Notes under the pieces: model-generated
The model's database searches: none
Seen by the model: only the letters and a program-made list of their open reading frames with translations
Told to the model about the DNA's origin: nothing
Assembly: GCA_965219565.1 (NCBI GenBank)
Contig: OZ244780.1
Span: forward strand, 930,001-994,000
From: DAOUJI01 sp965219565
GTDB taxonomy: Bacteria > Chloroflexota > Dehalococcoidia > Lucifugimonadales > JAGWBF01
Direction of reading: 5' to 3'
Length of the DNA stretch: 64,000 nucleotides
Translations under genes and position numbers: made by a program
Part shown: positions 40,995 through 49,899 of the stretch, piece by piece
How positions within the stretch are numbered: position 1 is the first letter of the stretch
How the letters are laid out: every line of letters starts with the position of its first letter

Positions 40995-41049
40995 TGGTAA
41001 AATTTTAGCAGGAACCACAAGACCGATTTGGTCAATAGGGAGGCGCGCA

Positions 41050-42939
41050 ATGGCGAGATGGATTATTAAACCCTGGTTCGTGCCCATTGTGGCCATTGCG
41101 ATGCTATTTGCCGTGTCCGTAGCCTGCGGCGGAGATGACGCAACCGAAGCGCCTACCTCCACAACAGCTCCTACGGCAACCACGGCGGCGCCTGCGGCCA
41201 CCGATACACCCGTGCCGATGGCGACCACGGCTTCACCCACTGCCACTGCACCGCCTTCAGCTACGAATACACCTGTGCCGACAGCTACTCCCGAGGCTAT
41301 GAAGGGTGGAGTGGTCGATATGTCCTTTGTGATGGAAGGCAGGGTTGGAGGCCTGTCTCTCCCCATGTACAACTACTCCTACTCCTCACACTGGGATATG
41401 CACGCAGCCAATGCGCTGGACTCCACCCGCGGCGCCAGGTCCATGTTCAACGGCCTAGTGCACTACTCCTTTCAGGACCCACGGATAGTCATCTGTGACC
41501 TGTGTGAAAGCTGGACCCTGGCCGATGATGGCTTGACCTACACCTTCAACATCAACCCTAATGCCAACTGGTCCAACGGGGAGCCCGTCACTGCGGAGGA
41601 CGTGGCGTTCAGCCTGGACAGGATGGTGGATCCGGATGCGGTCAGGCCCAGGACATCGGCGCTGAAACCCTACTATGAGAGCTCCAAAGTGATAGATGAG
41701 AAAACCCTGGAGCTCACCACCAAGTTCCCGGCCGCGGCTTTCCTCAAGTTCCTGGCGCTGGACTACATGGTCATACACAACAAGAAGCACGTAGAATCGT
41801 TGGACCCTGAGAGTTTAGACCTGTTCGACGGGGTGCTGGGTTCGGGCGCCTTCGTCCCGGTGGAGTCCCTGGTTGGCGAGGCGTGGACACTTGAAAGAAA
41901 CCCCAACTACTGGAAAGAGGGCTTGCCTTTCCTGGACAAGGTCCAGGTCATCGTCGTCCGGGGCCGCAGCAACCAATTGGCGTCAATGCTGGCGGACCAG
42001 ACGCTGGGGTCACTGCAATCCGGCGGCGGGGTTACGGTCGCGACCCAATCTGAAGCGGTAGAGCAGTCAGGGGGTAAGCTGAGGCCCACCACCGCGTACG
42101 TGGGTCCCGCCGCGGCATGGGTTAACCCTCTGACGCAGCCCTTTGATGACAAGAGAGTGAGGCGAGCCGCCTTCCTGCTCATTAACCGCGAGGAGATGAA
42201 TCAGGGCGTTTTCAAAGGGGGCATGTCACCGGGCTCCTTCTTCGGGCCTGGGGTGGCCCATTCAGGAGAAGAGATAGCCCAGTGGGAGGGATACCGGAAT
42301 AACCCCGACGGCTCCAAGCTCCAAGAGGACATCGACACCGCCGTGGCTCTGTTGAGAGAGGCCGGGTACAGCGAAAACAATCGGTTGAAATTCACGCTCA
42401 CGATCACGAATGTAGGCGACAACCCTCTCGGCGCAACCTTCCTCAAGCAGCAGTTCGAGCGCAGCGGTTTGATTGAAGTGGAAATCGAGCCAGTTGAAAG
42501 CGGAGTCGGCCTTGCCCGCCAGACGGCGGGAGACTTCCAGATGACCTATCGGAGGACCGCTGTATCGACCGACGACCCTGATGGAGTCTTCCTACCCATT
42601 TATCTGCCCGGAGGGGGAGAGAACCCTCATGGGTATGTGGACCCCAGGATACAGGAAATCTTCGACAGCCAGACCAGAGAGTTCGACCCTGCCACACGGC
42701 GCGAGCTGCTCAGGGAGGCCGACAACATCCTCAGACAAGGGGAGGGCCATTTCCTCACAATCGGGAACACCTCCAGCTTCGGAGTGTGGAACGTCAAGCT
42801 TCGGAATATGGGCCTGTGGGAGGGGCAGTGGGGTGAGTACCTCCGGCCCATTGACATGCTGGCTGAAATGGAGCACGTCTGGATTGACGAGGACGCCCCG
42901 CTATACGATCCTGCGGCGCCTTACCCCAATATAGATTAG
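41050..42939 (+). CDS. ABC transporter substrate-binding lipoprotein (peptide/nickel type, SBP_bac_5)
   Basis: A 629-residue extracytoplasmic binding protein. Residues 1-25 form a lipoprotein signal with lipobox 'VSVAC', so Cys26 would be lipidated. A Thr/Ala/Pro-rich linker (about 33-80) tethers the domain. The family 5 fold is shown by 'MFNGLVHYSFQDPRIVICDLCESWTLADDGLTYTFNINPNANWSNGEPVTAEDVAFSLDRM' and 'ERNPNYWKEGLPFLDKVQ'. It captures oligopeptides or similar solutes and hands them to the two permeases downstream. GGGAGG precedes the ATG. Confidence 0.93.
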   Translation: MARWIIKPWFVPIVAIAMLFAVSVACGGDDATEAPTSTTAPTATTAAPAATDTPVPMATTASPTATAPPSATNTPVPTATPEAMKGGVVDMSFVMEGRVGGLSLPMYNYSYSSHWDMHAANALDSTRGARSMFNGLVHYSFQDPRIVICDLCESWTLADDGLTYTFNINPNANWSNGEPVTAEDVAFSLDRMVDPDAVRPRTSALKPYYESSKVIDEKTLELTTKFPAAAFLKFLALDYMVIHNKKHVESLDPESLDLFDGVLGSGAFVPVESLVGEAWTLERNPNYWKEGLPFLDKVQVIVVRGRSNQLASMLADQTLGSLQSGGGVTVATQSEAVEQSGGKLRPTTAYVGPAAAWVNPLTQPFDDKRVRRAAFLLINREEMNQGVFKGGMSPGSFFGPGVAHSGEEIAQWEGYRNNPDGSKLQEDIDTAVALLREAGYSENNRLKFTLTITNVGDNPLGATFLKQQFERSGLIEVEIEPVESGVGLARQTAGDFQMTYRRTAVSTDDPDGVFLPIYLPGGGENPHGYVDPRIQEIFDSQTREFDPATRRELLREADNILRQGEGHFLTIGNTSSFGVWNVKLRNMGLWEGQWGEYLRPIDMLAEMEHVWIDEDAPLYDPAAPYPNID

Positions 42940-42968
42940 TCCCGGCGGGACATGGGCGAGTGAATTCG

Positions 42969-43011
42969 ATCAGGACCCCTGCCAGGTTATCCCGCCGGCA
43001 GGGGTCTTGAT
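42969..43011 (+). terminator. Strong intercistronic hairpin
   Basis: Arms 42969-42983 and 42997-43011 pair over 15 bases (one G-T), with a 13-base loop. No T-tract follows, so it is more likely a stabilising or attenuating hairpin that lets the binding protein be made in excess of the permeases than a full terminator. Confidence 0.6.
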
Positions 43012-43134
43012 AAACATTGTGACGGTTGGTCGGCGTTGATCGTAGAGTAAATTCGAGGACCGTTCCTGAACAGTGGCTGCATGTAGAAGGTTCAAGGGGA
43101 CCTTCAATCTATAAGACAATCTAAGGTGCGAGGG

Positions 43135-44100
43135 ATGCACGCTTATTTCGCCAAAAGGGTACTCCTATTTATTCCCACCCTGATAATCGTCTCTTTTGCC
43201 GCCTTCTTTATCGTCAATATCCTCCCCGGTGACCCGGCCTTATTCCTCCTTTCAGGAGGTGAGCCGGGAGGGGAAGGCGGCGTTGACCCCGTTGAATACG
43301 AAAAGCTGCGTCGTGAGCTGGGAACAGACAGGCCCTTCTTGATCCAGTATGCGGACTGGTCATGGGGCGTATTGCGGGGAGAGCTTGGCAGCTCTCTGCA
43401 GACCAAGAACCCCGTTACCAACGAGATGAAACGCAGGTTCCCCATGACCCTTCAGCTCGCGGTGATGGCCATTCTCATTTCTATGATCGTCGCCGTGCCG
43501 CTAGGCGTTTTATCTGCTGTGAAGCAGGACTCTGGGTTCGATTACGGCGCTAAAGCGTTTTCCATACTCTTCGTGGCAGCGCCTACCTTCTGGGTAGCCC
43601 TGGTGCTGCAAGTGGGTCTTGTCAGATGGGCCGGGTGGTTGCCTCCCCTGCTCTATGTCGATCCCTGGACCGACCCCCTGACGAACCTGGAAATACTCAT
43701 CTTTCCGGCGGTCGTACTGGGACTTCACGACATCGCATTCATAGCGCGCTTGACCCGCTCCTCTATGCTGGAGGTCCTGCGAGAGGACTACGTTAGGACC
43801 GCAAGGGCAAAGGGTCTGGTTGAAGCCGTGGTAATCGTCCGGCATAGCCTCAAAAACGCCTTTCTCCCAGTGCTTACCGTGTCCGGCTGGAGATTTGCCA
43901 GTCTCCTGGGAGGCATCGTGATAATAGAAAGAGTATTCAACCTGCCGGGCATGGGACATTTGCTCATAACCGGGCTTGAACATCGTGACCTGCCTGTCAT
44001 TCAATCACTGATCCTCCTTCCCGCCCTGGCGGTCATGGTGGTGAACCTGACGGTGGACCTCCTATACGGGTGGCTGGACCCTCGAGTTCGTTTCACGTAG
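43135..44100 (+). CDS. ABC transporter permease (DppB/OppB type)
   Basis: A 321-residue inner-membrane protein with about six transmembrane helices. It starts 'AYFAKRVLLFIPTLIIVSFAAFFIVNILPGDPA', the standard DppB start, and contains the permease EAA-type loop 'YVRTARAKGLVEAVVIVRHSLKNAFLPVL'. AAGGTG six bases before ATG 43135 favours this start over GTG 43126. It forms the channel with the second permease. No ATP-binding genes follow. Confidence 0.92.
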   Translation: MHAYFAKRVLLFIPTLIIVSFAAFFIVNILPGDPALFLLSGGEPGGEGGVDPVEYEKLRRELGTDRPFLIQYADWSWGVLRGELGSSLQTKNPVTNEMKRRFPMTLQLAVMAILISMIVAVPLGVLSAVKQDSGFDYGAKAFSILFVAAPTFWVALVLQVGLVRWAGWLPPLLYVDPWTDPLTNLEILIFPAVVLGLHDIAFIARLTRSSMLEVLREDYVRTARAKGLVEAVVIVRHSLKNAFLPVLTVSGWRFASLLGGIVIIERVFNLPGMGHLLITGLEHRDLPVIQSLILLPALAVMVVNLTVDLLYGWLDPRVRFT

Positions 44101-44122
44101 TAGACAACGCCACTGGAGGACT

Positions 44123-45040
44123 ATGCTAAGCGGGCGAAGAGACAATGAGACAACCCTCCCCAGGTTTGGGGGAGGGTTGTTGCGTGCGTCGGCCCTGGCC
44201 AGGGCGGTGTGGAACTTCTCCAGGAGAAAGCCTGTGGGGGCCCTTGGGGCCTTCATACTGCTGGCTCTGGTCGTGATTGCCATTTTCGCTCCTTTCCTCG
44301 CGCCTCAGGATCCTTACGAGCTCAACGCGCTGAATGCATGGGCCGCTCCGGGAACAGGCGGCCACCTCCTGGGGACCGATGAGGGCGGTCGAGACAACAT
44401 GAGCCGCCTGCTTTACGGCACCCGAGTCTCTCTTCACGTGGGTGTCATGAGCGTGCTGATAGGGATAACCGTAGGAGCGCTCATGGGAATAGTCAGCGCC
44501 TACGTCGGAGGGGCATTCGACCTGATCTTCCAACGGGTCGTCGACGCCTTCATGGCTTTCCCGGGGATAATCCTTGCCCTGGGCATCGTGGCGATCCTTG
44601 GCCCCTCTGTGTGGAACGTTATATGGGCACTGTCATTCTTCCTGGCGCCAGGGACGGCACGAACCGTCCGGTCCCAGGTTCTGAGCATCAAAGAGATGGA
44701 CTACATGTTGGCGGCTAAGGCCGTGGGCGTCTCTCCCGTACGCATCATCTTCCGCCATATCGTGCCCAACTGTCTGGCCGTCTATATGATTCTCGCCTCC
44801 CTGACCCTTGGCACCGCCATCACGGCGGAAGCCTCCCTCAGCTTCCTGGGGCTTGGCGTGCCTATCACGACAGCCACCTGGGGCGGCATGTTGAACTCTG
44901 CAAGCGCCGATTTCTTACTGGTTGCGCAGTGGGCTCCTATAGCGCCGGGCGTTGCCATAGCCCTGGCTGTGTACGGCGCGAACCTGTTAGGAGATGCCAT
45001 GCGTGACGTCCTCGACCCTCGGCTAAGGGGCGGACGTTAA
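44123..45040 (+). CDS. ABC transporter permease (DppC/OppC type)
   Basis: A 305-residue permease: 'SRRKPVGALGAFILLALVVIAIFAPFLAP' first helix, 'LLGTDEGGRDNMSRLLYGTRVSLHVG', and the EAA loop 'YMLAAKAVGVSPVRIIFRHIVPNCLAVYM'. GGAGGA lies just before the ATG at short spacing. A 12-bp perfect inverted repeat (44150-44161 with 44169-44180, seven-base loop) lies within codons 10-20, so the mRNA start can form a strong stem that might tune its translation. The gene ends the operon; ATPases are absent. Confidence 0.92.
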   Translation: MLSGRRDNETTLPRFGGGLLRASALARAVWNFSRRKPVGALGAFILLALVVIAIFAPFLAPQDPYELNALNAWAAPGTGGHLLGTDEGGRDNMSRLLYGTRVSLHVGVMSVLIGITVGALMGIVSAYVGGAFDLIFQRVVDAFMAFPGIILALGIVAILGPSVWNVIWALSFFLAPGTARTVRSQVLSIKEMDYMLAAKAVGVSPVRIIFRHIVPNCLAVYMILASLTLGTAITAEASLSFLGLGVPITTATWGGMLNSASADFLLVAQWAPIAPGVAIALAVYGANLLGDAMRDVLDPRLRGGR

Positions 45041-45218
45041 ACCGATATCTTGTTCCTGAACCTACCAGAGGTTCGAGCGTTTGCTGAGTGGACGTTGCAG
45101 CGCCGGAAACTTTTCTGCGGCGGACTTGACCCGAACCTGGACTCGTTCAGCTCTTGATGCGGAGATTTGAGGCGATAGTGCACTGCCTGGTTGGCTCTGG
45201 CCTGCCCACCGAGCGCCC

Positions 45219-45896
45219 TTAGTCGAAGAACCGGATAATGGCCGTCAGGTCATCCTCTCGGAAGGTGCCGTAAGCGTCCTCCCGTCCCCGGTTAGCGCTT
45301 CGCTTTTCGTCCACCAGCGCTTTGAGGCTGTCGATGGCCTCCTGGGAGTTGGCCGCCTCATTTACAAGCTGGGCAATCTCCTCTGGCCGAATGTTGTGAA
45401 TCAGGCCGTCAGTGATGAGCACAAGCCTGTCTCCCGGTTCCAGAGCAGCCTCGTTCCGTTGCAGCTCCAGCTTCTCCTTCTGTCCCAAAGCCCCTCCGGA
45501 GAGGCTGGATATGAGGGTGGACTTTACGATGGTGTTGAGCTCAGTGATTTCCCCGCCTCTGATGAGGAACATGGGGCTGTCGCCAAGGCTGAGGACGTGC
45601 AGCCGGTCTCCCTGCTTGAGGGTGGCTGAAATGGTGGTGAGCAGGTTCCTGCCCCGTCCTCCCTGGAACAGCAGGGAGTTCACCTGCTCCAGGGCGGTGA
45701 TTAGGTCGTCCAACCCGTTGATCTTGGCGGTCTCCAGAGTCTGCTGGGTGAAGGTGCTGGCGTAGGCGCCTTCCAGCTGGGACACGCCGTCCATTACGGC
45801 GTCCAACACCGAGTCCTCGCCGAGCTCCACTGTGACGAAGGCGTCTTCGCCGTGGGCCGAATTGTCTTGAAAGGTCGCCGCTTCTCCGTTGTTCAT
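45219..45896 (-). CDS. PP2C-type protein phosphatase-like protein
   Basis: A 225-residue protein with PP2C metal-binding motifs in order: 'GEDAFVTVEL' near the start, 'DAVMDGVSQLEGAY' (motif DG), 'LSLGDSPMFLIRGGEI', 'LVLITDGL' and the final 'REDDLTAIIRFF'. This is the bacterial PPM phosphatase core, cytoplasmic, without membrane segments. It starts 31 bases after the stop of a kinase-like gene, so the two form a kinase-phosphatase pair. The preceding gap 45041-45218 shows no feature. Confidence 0.82.
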   Translation of the reverse strand: MNNGEAATFQDNSAHGEDAFVTVELGEDSVLDAVMDGVSQLEGAYASTFTQQTLETAKINGLDDLITALEQVNSLLFQGGRGRNLLTTISATLKQGDRLHVLSLGDSPMFLIRGGEITELNTIVKSTLISSLSGGALGQKEKLELQRNEAALEPGDRLVLITDGLIHNIRPEEIAQLVNEAANSQEAIDSLKALVDEKRSANRGREDAYGTFREDDLTAIIRFFD

Positions 45897-45927
45897 GAAC
45901 CTCGCGCCTGATGGAATGTGTGGACGT

Positions 45928-46953
45928 TTATTGGTAAGCCGAAAACATCGAATCACGGTCCAGCAGGAACTTGGACCAATACTCATCCGAAAGGCCGTCC
46001 AGCGCCTCTCGCCACACAGTCGTCAGCGCTTCCAACCCTGAGTCGGAAGCGTTTCTGGACTCTACCTCGCCGAGGTATGCGTTCAGGTCCTTCTGGAACT
46101 CGTCGTAGGAGCCGTAGGCCCGCTCCCGGACCTTTTCGAGCGTTGTCAGCGCCGATTCTCTTACGTTGGACGCCGCAGGCATATAGGAGTCAATCAACAA
46201 CTGAAGCTGCTTGTCGAAGTCGGGGACTCCCCTCATCCCCTCGGGTTCGCCGTACCCCCGCACGGCGGACGGGGGGGAATTGGGAGAGGCGTAGTATTGG
46301 AAGATCTCCAGAAAGAAGTCATGGAAGTCCCGAGGGCGCGACCCGAAGCTGATTTTGCCTTGGCTGGCCTCACCCAGGCTTGGAATGACGCCAATGTCGA
46401 TTACGGTGATTTTCCCGTCGGAGGGGTCGAAGTATACGTTCTGGGGCCGGAGGTCCAGCACCAGAAGCCCCGCCGCGTCGAAGGGACGTTCAAGCTCGAT
46501 AAGCTGGTCTTGCACCGGGAATCGGCCGGCTTTGGCATGAACGGCCAGCGGGTGAATGGTGAACAGGTTTTGCGGCAACCCAATGGGGACGCCTTTGAAC
46601 TTGTCCCGTATGTCGCAGGCCAGCGGCACACCCTTGGCGCGTTCTTCTATCAGGACAGTATAAGGGTCCGTAATGGTGTCGCCGAAATAGCCGTCATGCC
46701 GCCCCGGCTCGGCGTAGCCCACCATATGTGCCAGCCGCTCGGCGGAATCGCCCACTGATTGGTGGACCTGTATCAGGGCTTGGGACAGACGCTCTATGCC
46801 GTGGTGCATCTGCCGGACTATGTAGTCCGGGTTGGGACGCTTGACCACCACGGGCAGGCCGGTCTCGGTATCCGTGGCGGACCGGACCTCGTAATCGGAG
46901 CCGGAGCCCAGCAATTCTTCCAGCTTGAATCTGTTCAGGTCTGTTGGGTTCAT
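45928..46953 (-). CDS. Atypical protein kinase-like protein
   Basis: A 341-residue protein with a kinase-like lobe. 'LLGSGSDYEV' (15-23) stands for the glycine loop, Lys38 in 'VVVKRP' for the ATP lysine, 'LVLDLRPQNVYFD' (D167, N172) for the catalytic loop and 'VIDIGV' (D186) for DFG. HRD is replaced by LDL and DFG by DIG, so it is an atypical kinase; activity is likely but unproven. The C-terminal ~120 residues are helical and unrecognised. It is followed by the PP2C protein, suggesting reversible phosphorylation of a shared target. Confidence 0.72.
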   Translation of the reverse strand: MNPTDLNRFKLEELLGSGSDYEVRSATDTETGLPVVVKRPNPDYIVRQMHHGIERLSQALIQVHQSVGDSAERLAHMVGYAEPGRHDGYFGDTITDPYTVLIEERAKGVPLACDIRDKFKGVPIGLPQNLFTIHPLAVHAKAGRFPVQDQLIELERPFDAAGLLVLDLRPQNVYFDPSDGKITVIDIGVIPSLGEASQGKISFGSRPRDFHDFFLEIFQYYASPNSPPSAVRGYGEPEGMRGVPDFDKQLQLLIDSYMPAASNVRESALTTLEKVRERAYGSYDEFQKDLNAYLGEVESRNASDSGLEALTTVWREALDGLSDEYWSKFLLDRDSMFSAYQ

Positions 46954-46972
46954 GGTCTAACCGTTCCGCCTG

Positions 46973-47983
46973 TCATATGGTGGGCGCCAGTCCCTCCAGG
47001 GTGCGGAAGAGCGCTTCCCTGGGAGAGCCGTTGGGGAACCCCACCACTGGAGCGTCCACGCCCGAGGCCCGCAGTCGGGCCATTTTGTCCCGGCACTCGT
47101 CCCGATCGCCGTATATGGTGATATTGTCGAGCATGTCGTCGCTGATTTGGCTGGCGGCCGACCCCCGGTCGCCCTGGGCCCACAGCTCCTTGACCCTATC
47201 GGATTCCTCAACGTAGCCGTAGCGTCGGAACAGGGCGTGGTAATAAACGCCCATCCCGCCGATGTAGTAGGCCATGTGGGAGCGGAGCAGCCTTCTGGCG
47301 TGTTCCCTGTCCTCCGGGCCGTCGGTGACGTAGCACAACACCTGGGGAGCTACGGTCACCTCGGACGGATCACGTCCGGCTTTTCTGGCTCCGTCGGTCA
47401 GAGGGTCCATCAGCGTTTCCAGATGCCCCGGATGCACCCATATGGGCAACCAGCCGTCGGCCAGTTCCCCGGTGAGGGCCAGGTTCTTGGGGCCTAGCGA
47501 GGCTACGTAGATGGGGATGCGCTCTTGCAGGGTCTCGAAGGGCAGCTTGAAACGCTTCAGGTTGAAGTGGGGGCCCTGATAGTCGACCCTGTCTCCGGCC
47601 AGGGCAAGCCGGACGATTTCGATGTACTCCCGTGTCCGGGTGATAGGCTGCTCGTACTTGAGTCCGTGCCACTGCTCCACCACGATGCGTCCGCTGGTGC
47701 CCAGACCAAGCACCGCCCGACCCTTGGACACCAGGTCCAAGGTGGCCGTGCTTTGGGCAATCAGCCCCGGGGTGCGGCTGTACACGTTGACGATTCCCGG
47801 GCCAACCTTGATGTTGGAAGTGTTGCAGGCGACCATGCCCAAGGCTATGAAAGAGTCCGGCCCCCAGGACTCGCCCATCCACAGCGTGTCGTAGCCAAGT
47901 TCGTCGGCCTGTTTGGCCAACTCGACCACGGTGTCGAAATCTATGCCGCGCCTGCTGCTTATGGTGAGGGACGTGGGTTCCAT
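46973..47983 (-). CDS. LLM-class F420-dependent oxidoreductase
   Basis: A 336-residue luciferase-like protein: 'ELAKQADELGYDTLWMGESWGPDSF', 'IKVGPGIVNVYSRTPGLIAQSTATLDLVSKGRAVLGLGTSG', 'IPIYVASLGPKNLALTGELADGWLP'. The pattern is typical of the F420-linked LLM group. The ATG at 47983 lies one base after the stop of the upstream cyclase gene, so translation is coupled. The operon of three cyclases plus this enzyme suggests a shared degradative route. The substrate is unknown. Confidence 0.9.
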   Translation of the reverse strand: MEPTSLTISSRRGIDFDTVVELAKQADELGYDTLWMGESWGPDSFIALGMVACNTSNIKVGPGIVNVYSRTPGLIAQSTATLDLVSKGRAVLGLGTSGRIVVEQWHGLKYEQPITRTREYIEIVRLALAGDRVDYQGPHFNLKRFKLPFETLQERIPIYVASLGPKNLALTGELADGWLPIWVHPGHLETLMDPLTDGARKAGRDPSEVTVAPQVLCYVTDGPEDREHARRLLRSHMAYYIGGMGVYYHALFRRYGYVEESDRVKELWAQGDRGSAASQISDDMLDNITIYGDRDECRDKMARLRASGVDAPVVGFPNGSPREALFRTLEGLAPTI

Positions 47984-47984
47984 G

Positions 47985-48890
47985 TCAGAAAACGGCAACC
48001 GGATTTACCGGAGAGCCGGTTCCTCCCTTCATCCTGAGAGGCAGCACCATGAGCATGAACTCATAGCGGCCCTCTTCCGCGCAGGCTTCAGCCAGAGGCT
48101 CCAGGAGGGCGTTGTCCAGCAGAACGATTCCGAAGGCGGCAATGGCACTGTGCAAGTTCCAGTCGTAGCCTGAACAGTCCATCATGTCCCAGACGACCAT
48201 GCAGGCGTCGTTTTCCCTGACGTACGGCACACTAGAGGGATGTATGCCGGGCTTTTCGGTTTGTGAACCCCAGACCGAGTCGGGATTTGCCCGGTTGTAG
48301 GCCTCCCGGCCGCTGTAGAGAATCAGGGCGTCGCCCGGCCGCACCGAAACGCCCTGGGCCTTGGCCGCCGCCTCCAGGTCCCAGCCGTGGACAGGCTTGT
48401 CGATAGCGGCGAATGGCTCCCCCCGGTATCTGGGTATGTCTATGAGCACGCCTCGGGTGATGATGCCCTCGTGGAAGTTGTCCACGGAGCACCAATTAGA
48501 GCCGTCGAACGTGATTTCGTCCTTGGGCTGCCGGTTGTTGTATAGACGGTCGTCGGTCCATATATGGCAGATGGAGTCCAGGTGTGTCGTGGACTGCCCG
48601 TGATATCTGAGGCCGTAGAAGTCCCCGGACGACCCTCTCCCGCCGCCCCGGTTGAGGGTGTACATCCAGTGTTGGGCAGGGACGGGGTTGTCCGGGGCGG
48701 GAGTTTTTGGCAGGAACCTGCTCAGGGATACTCTGCGGCCATTCTTGACCAGCTGCGTAGCCTCCACGACCTTTTCCGCCGTGACCAGATTGAGGACTCC
48801 CCGTTGGTCGTCGTCTCCCCACCGCCCCCAGTTCCTATTTTCGATGAGGTACTGTTTGGTTTCCTCTTCGGTTGGGATGTTTCGCGCCAT
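47985..48890 (-). CDS. Cyclase family (kynurenine-formamidase-like) protein, copy 3
   Basis: A 301-residue metal-dependent hydrolase. The metal motif is 'YHGQSTTHLDSICHIW' (H97, H103, D105, H109), the HxGTHxDxxxH pattern in slightly altered form. 'NWGRWGDDDQRGVLNL' near the N-terminus and 'DALILYSGREAY' are shared with the next two genes. The family cleaves formyl-kynurenine or cyclic amide or ester bonds; the substrate is open. It is the last of three tandem paralogues and is followed by an LLM enzyme. Confidence 0.87.
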   Translation of the reverse strand: MARNIPTEEETKQYLIENRNWGRWGDDDQRGVLNLVTAEKVVEATQLVKNGRRVSLSRFLPKTPAPDNPVPAQHWMYTLNRGGGRGSSGDFYGLRYHGQSTTHLDSICHIWTDDRLYNNRQPKDEITFDGSNWCSVDNFHEGIITRGVLIDIPRYRGEPFAAIDKPVHGWDLEAAAKAQGVSVRPGDALILYSGREAYNRANPDSVWGSQTEKPGIHPSSVPYVRENDACMVVWDMMDCSGYDWNLHSAIAAFGIVLLDNALLEPLAEACAEEGRYEFMLMVLPLRMKGGTGSPVNPVAVF

Positions 48891-48935
48891 TTGCTATCCT
48901 CCCGTTCCAGCCTTTGATATTGAGGGATATTCTCG

Positions 48936-49862
48936 TTAGAACAACGCCACCGGATTCACCGGAGACCCGGTGCCTCCCAACACTCTGAGAGGCAGAACCA
49001 TGAGCATGAACTCATAGCGGCCCTCTTCAGCGCAGGCGTCTGCAAGGGGTTCCAGCAGAGCGTTGTCCTGCAGCGCCACTCCGTAGGAGGGTATGACGCC
49101 GTGCACCGACCAGGCCAGGTCGTATCCGCTGGGGTGGAGGTCCATCATGTCCCACGAAATCATGGCGACGTCGTTGTCCCGCACGAAGGGCAGGCACGAG
49201 GCGTGGAGGCCCGGCCTCTGCGCAGCATTGGCCGTGCCCCAAGGCACGTCGGGATTGTCCTTGTTGTACGCTTCCCGTCCGCTGTAGACACACATGGCGT
49301 CGCCCGGCTCCAGAGTGACTCCCTGTGCCTTGGCCACGTCCTCCAACTCCCAACCGTGGACCGGCTTGTCCTGGGTCACGTACGGCTCTCCACGGAATTT
49401 GGGAATGTCCAGAAGGACTCCCCGGGTCACGATGCCTGTGGGCCAGTTGTCCACGGAGCCGAACTTGGCCCCGTCGAATCCGATGACCTCCTTAGGGTCC
49501 CTGCCATTATAGAGGCCGCCGCTGGTCCAAACGTGGCACAACGCGTCGAGGTGAGTGGTGGCTGTGCCGTGATACGCCACTCCGTAGAAGTCCACAGCAG
49601 AACCGCCTCCATATCCACGGTCGTTGGTGCGCATCCAGTGCTGGGCCGGTGTTGGGTTGTTGGGAGCCGCGTCCTTGGGCAAATACCGGCTCAGGGAGAC
49701 CGCCCGACCTGAGCGCACCAGCGCGGCGGCCCTGATCCTCTTTTCAGGGGTTATGAGATTGACTGCTCCCACCTGGTCATCGTCGCCCCAACGGCCCCAG
49801 TTCCGACGCTCGGTCAGATACGACATCACCTCATCGCTGGTGGGTATGTTTCGTCCGGCCAT
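48936..49862 (-). CDS. Cyclase family (kynurenine-formamidase-like) protein, copy 2
   Basis: A 308-residue paralogue of the neighbouring cyclases with 'YHGTATTHLDALCHVW' as the metal motif, 'NWGRWGDDDQVGAVNLITPEKR' near the N-terminus, 'GVLLDIPKFRGEPYVTQDKPVHGWELED' and the shared C-terminus 'GTGSPVNPVALF'. It is intact, and its 'LLDIP' region is the reference that exposes the one-base loss in copy 1. An AAGGAGG site precedes the ATG. Confidence 0.88.
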   Translation of the reverse strand: MAGRNIPTSDEVMSYLTERRNWGRWGDDDQVGAVNLITPEKRIRAAALVRSGRAVSLSRYLPKDAAPNNPTPAQHWMRTNDRGYGGGSAVDFYGVAYHGTATTHLDALCHVWTSGGLYNGRDPKEVIGFDGAKFGSVDNWPTGIVTRGVLLDIPKFRGEPYVTQDKPVHGWELEDVAKAQGVTLEPGDAMCVYSGREAYNKDNPDVPWGTANAAQRPGLHASCLPFVRDNDVAMISWDMMDLHPSGYDLAWSVHGVIPSYGVALQDNALLEPLADACAEEGRYEFMLMVLPLRVLGGTGSPVNPVALF

Positions 49863-49899
49863 GTTGTCCTCCTTGTTTTGATCAAATAGGACCGGTTGC

